NCBI GenBank assembly: GCA_008933525.1
Contig: WBUV01000103.1
Span: forward strand, 1 to 8,753
Reading direction: 5' to 3'
Source: Bacteroidales bacterium
GTDB lineage: Bacteria > Bacteroidota > Bacteroidia > Bacteroidales > Tenuifilaceae
DNA: 8,753 bases
A program made the translations under genes and the position numbers. The notes beneath the pieces are model-generated. The model ran no database searches, was not told where the DNA came from, and saw only the letters and a list, made by a program, of their open reading frames with translations. Positions 7,211 to 8,753 of this stretch are shown here, piece by piece. Positions within the stretch are counted from its first letter, which is position 1, and each line of letters opens with the position of its first letter.

Positions 7211-7373
7211 TTAAAATAATATTTCGCTCCTCTGGAGCTTACATTTGAGTGTGATCACTCTCGCTACGAATATTTTGCAGCTCTGCTGCTAATAATTAGC
7301 AGCAGAGCTGCAAAATATTTATAGACAAGCCATTTCCAGGGGCTAATTAAGCTACAGAGTAGCGTAATATTAT
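7211..7373. repeat. Composite REP-like element of four covarying hairpin units
   Basis: Most of the 332 bases between the alkD-like and radical SAM genes is one symmetric element. A 26-base unit, roughly nnAATATT-nnGC-nnCTCTG-nnGCTnA, occurs four times: 7216-7241 and 7267-7292 on plus, 7296-7321 and 7348-7373 on minus. Each unit carries a 5-bp stem with the fixed triloop TCT: GCTCC/GGAGC, GCAGC/GCTGC, GCAGC/GCTGC and GCTAC/GTAGC. The outer pair match at 23 of 26 positions, and two of the three differences are a compensating base pair. Unit spacing is 51 on one side and 52 on the other. The left spacer has a further hairpin GAGTG-TGAT-CACTC (7247-7260). No ORF or clear target-site duplication is visible. 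It resembles intergenic REP/MITE-type palindromic repeats; copy number in the genome is not visible from here. Confidence 0.75.
7269..7319. repeat. Perfect 24-bp inverted repeat with 3-base loop
   Basis: Arms 7269-7292 and 7296-7319 are exact reverse complements separated by TAA. The arms contain GCAGCTCTGCTGC and end in an A/T-rich AATATTTT. This is the centre of the composite element, made of two face-to-face units. In RNA it would form a very stable hairpin, but it is followed by ATAGACAAG, not a T-tract, so it is not a canonical terminator. Confidence 0.85.
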
Positions 7374-7420
7374 CTTCATAGAAGAACAAAAATTTCAGTG
7401 GACAAAAGTGTTATTTTTCC

Positions 7421-7428
7421 TAAATTGC
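7421..7428 (+). promoter_or_regulatory. Possible -7 promoter element for the radical SAM gene
   Basis: TAAATTGC followed by ACC resembles TAnnTTTG with one T missing. It lies 33 bases upstream of the ATG at 7462 and downstream of the repeat element, so this gene could be transcribed independently of it. No -33 TTTG is seen at the right distance. Confidence 0.3.
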
Positions 7429-7461
7429 ACCTCTTTTATCAACAAACAACCATTAACAGCA

Positions 7462-8403
7462 ATGTTGTACCCTTGGGGCGATAATAGGCGATTTAATAGC
7501 TACTCAAATTACTTTAAGCGCGAGTTTGGCGGACGCGTTCAGAAACTCACTATAGATGCGGGTTTTACCTGTCCCAATCGCGATGGCACTGTTGCAGTTG
7601 GAGGTTGCACTTACTGCAACAACGATGCTTTTAACCCTAGCTACTGCACACCTTCAAAATCAATCACGCAGCAAATTGACGAGGGTATTGAGTTCCACGC
7701 TGTGCGTTACAGAAGGGCCGACAGATATCTAGCGTACTTTCAGGCATTCTCCAATACTCACGCTCCCTTGGCTAAGTTAGAGAAACTCTACTCCGAGGCA
7801 CTTGCTAATCCTAAAATTATTGGATTGGTTATTGGTACCCGCCCCGATTGCGTTGATGAGCAAAAACTCGACTATTTTCAGGAGCTTTCCAAAAAGTATT
7901 ACATAGCACTTGAGTATGGCGTGGAGAGTTGTTACAACAAAACGCTAGAATTGATAAACCGTGGGCACAACTTCGAAAAATCGGTTTGGGCCATTGAGGA
8001 AACACATAAGCGAGGCATCAAAACTGGTGCGCATATTATTTTTGGATTACCCGGCGAATCTCGCCAAGAAATGATGGCCGAAGCAGCCATACTCTCAAAA
8101 CTTCCGCTCAACACCATTAAATTCCATCAACTACAGATAATCAAAGGGACTACAATGGAGTTGCAGTATCAGCAGAATCCTTCAATGTTTAACCTGTTTG
8201 GAATGGAGGAGTACTTCAACTTTATGGTGGATTTTCTGGAGCAACTCAACCCCAATTTCGTGGTTGAACGCTTTACCGGCGAGGCACCTCCCCGATACTT
8301 GGCTACGCCACCCTGGGGAAACTATCGCACTGACCAGCTAATGGTTATGCTCGAAAAAATACTGGAACAACGAAATACGTGGCAAGGACGGCTATTTAAT
8401 TGA
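7462..8403 (+). CDS. YhcC-type radical SAM protein (TIGR01212-like)
   Basis: A 313-residue radical SAM protein. The cluster-binding cysteines lie in TCPNRDGTVAVGGCTYC (C37, C49, C52), the CX11CX2C arrangement seen in the E. coli YhcC family rather than the classic CX3CX2C. The SAM-domain motifs GLVIGTRPDC, ALEYGVESCYNKTLELINRG and GAHIIFGLPGES follow in order. The C-terminus carries FTGEAPPRYLATPPWGNYR, also typical of this family. The physiological substrate is not established; the enzyme should cleave SAM reductively using a [4Fe-4S] cluster in the cytoplasm. The frame is open back to a GTG at 7408, but MLYPWGDNRRFNSY beginning at the ATG 7462 is the family-like start. Length is normal and no residue is missing. 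The gene appears to be transcribed alone, and no terminator with a T-tract follows the stop. Confidence 0.9.
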   Translation: MLYPWGDNRRFNSYSNYFKREFGGRVQKLTIDAGFTCPNRDGTVAVGGCTYCNNDAFNPSYCTPSKSITQQIDEGIEFHAVRYRRADRYLAYFQAFSNTHAPLAKLEKLYSEALANPKIIGLVIGTRPDCVDEQKLDYFQELSKKYYIALEYGVESCYNKTLELINRGHNFEKSVWAIEETHKRGIKTGAHIIFGLPGESRQEMMAEAAILSKLPLNTIKFHQLQIIKGTTMELQYQQNPSMFNLFGMEEYFNFMVDFLEQLNPNFVVERFTGEAPPRYLATPPWGNYRTDQLMVMLEKILEQRNTWQGRLFN

Positions 8404-8420
8404 TAGTTGATAGTTGTTCA

Positions 8421-8536
8421 TCGATTTTGATACCGAGAAACGTCGAGTCTTGTCATTGCCTTCGGCGAGCTCACCGCCAGTTGGCGGCTCGGTTTCGAGC
8501 GCTAGCGAGAAATCTCATACTTTATAATAAAATCGA
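8421..8536. repeat. Palindromic intergenic repeat with a GC-rich core
   Basis: The 344 bases after the radical SAM gene hold no ORF of note. An 8-bp inverted repeat, TCGATTTT (8421-8428) and AAAATCGA (8529-8536), bounds this block. Inside, 8459-8492 is about 74% GC, unlike its surroundings, and forms the hairpin CCGCC-AGTT-GGCGG (8474-8487), flanked by CGAGC (8466-8470) and GCTCG (8487-8491), which form a competing pair. The flanks GTCATT (8452-8457) and TTCGAGCG...AGCGAGAAATCTC (8494-8515) resemble a dispersed Bacteroidota intergenic repeat that I know as GTCATTTCGAGCGnAGCGAG. A tandem TGATAGT pair overlaps the stop codon (8401-8414). No T-tract follows the hairpin, so it is not called a terminator. 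Confidence 0.5.
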
Positions 8537-8580
8537 GGAAAGGTTTTATCAAATTTTACGTTAAGCACATAATCTTCAAA

Positions 8581-8726
8581 TAAGGTAATAAGGTTAAATA
8601 ATCATCTTGATGTCACCTACTAAGGTTAATCTCAACAAAATAAGGTTGAAAACGGAAATTGCCATAATTTTTTAACACAACCTTAGTAGAAATTCTAACT
8701 AAAAATCCATTAACCTTATTACCTTA
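8581..8726. repeat. 146-bp element bounded by perfect 17-bp inverted repeats, with a TAAGGT(T) array
   Basis: TAAGGTAATAAGGTTAA (8581-8597) and its exact reverse complement (8710-8726) bound the element. Nested inside is a perfect 11-bp inverted repeat, CTACTAAGGTT (8617-8627) and AACCTTAGTAG (8679-8689). In all, TAAGGT occurs forward at 8581, 8589, 8621 and 8641 and reverse at 8679-8685, 8712-8718 and 8721-8726. Just outside both ends a TTTG follows ACCTTA, directly on the left and after AT on the right, so the symmetry extends beyond the 17 bp. There is no ORF inside. It may be a multi-site operator or a small mobile repeat whose right end carries a promoter. Confidence 0.7.
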
Positions 8727-8732
8727 ATTTTG
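8725..8732 (+). promoter_or_regulatory. Bacteroidota -7 promoter element at the right end of the TAAGGT element
   Basis: TAATTTTG is a perfect TAnnTTTG match, and its first two bases overlap the right arm of the 17-bp inverted repeat. It points out of the window toward an ATG at 8748, giving a leader of about 10 bases. No TTTG is present at the -33 position, where A-rich sequence lies instead. Confidence 0.55.
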
Positions 8733-8747
8733 CAAATACCTATTAGA

Positions 8748-8753
8748 ATGAAC
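8748..8753 (+). CDS. Probable start of a gene continuing beyond the window
   Basis: ATGAAC is the last six bases. It lies 15 bases after a perfect -7 box, with the purine run AGA directly in front. Only Met-Asn can be read, so no product can be suggested. The call rests on the promoter and could be wrong. Confidence 0.35.

Noticed and set aside
7408..7461. GTG start adding 18 residues to the radical SAM protein
   Set aside because: The added residues do not match the family N-terminus, and the stretch contains the likely -7 box. The ATG at 7462 begins the family-like MLYPWGD sequence.
7130..7461. Checked for tRNA or small RNA genes in the long spacer
   Set aside because: No cloverleaf or TTCRANY-type T-loop context is seen. 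The structure is explained by the repeated hairpin units.
8459..8492. GC-rich hairpin considered as the terminator of the radical SAM gene
   Set aside because: No T-tract follows on either strand, and it lies 56 bases beyond the stop within a repeat-like block.
8581..8726. TAAGGT repeats considered as a CRISPR array
   Set aside because: The repeats are only 6-8 bases, occur in both orientations and are unevenly spaced. No cas gene is present.

Overview
The window looks like a chromosomal segment of a member of the Bacteroidota. It is AT-rich, upstream regions are A-rich with little Shine-Dalgarno, and several promoters match the Bacteroidota -7 box TAnnTTTG. The proteins also fit: an S9 dipeptidyl-peptidase, a DUF4369/TlpA-type thioredoxin protein and a PD40 lipoprotein. 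The order within the phylum cannot be fixed from this sequence alone.

Layout. Positions 1-375 hold the C-terminal end of a DPP-IV-like serine peptidase, closed by a strong terminator at 390-422. A secreted TlpA-like thioredoxin-fold protein (466-1869, minus) converges on that terminator. It is divergent from a large YyaL/SPATA20-family protein (2033-4021, plus) that also has a CxxC thioredoxin-like domain. Four plus-strand genes follow: a class I SAM methyltransferase resembling the mycobacterial phthiotriol methyltransferase family (4122-4895), a TerB-like protein with its own promoter and terminator (5014-5439), a PD40 beta-propeller lipoprotein (5526-6401) and an AlkD-type DNA alkylation repair protein (6446-7129). 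A YhcC-type radical SAM protein lies at 7462-8403.

The two long intergenic regions are the most unusual parts. Between the alkD-like and radical SAM genes, 7211-7373 is a symmetric composite of four copies of one small hairpin motif. The stem bases differ between copies but change in compensating pairs, and the two inner copies form a perfect 24-bp inverted repeat. After the radical SAM gene come a GC-rich palindromic repeat (8421-8536) and then a 146-bp element bounded by a perfect 17-bp inverted repeat. That element holds seven copies of TAAGGT(T), four forward and three reverse, and runs into a perfect -7 box with a probable gene start at the window edge (8748).

The protein-coding genes look like ordinary single-function housekeeping or accessory genes and form no obvious pathway. 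I see no CRISPR array, defence system, prophage or transposase gene. The candidates for something undescribed are the repeat elements and a few regulatory arrangements, especially a probably leaderless lipoprotein mRNA and a perfect palindrome in the terB-like promoter.
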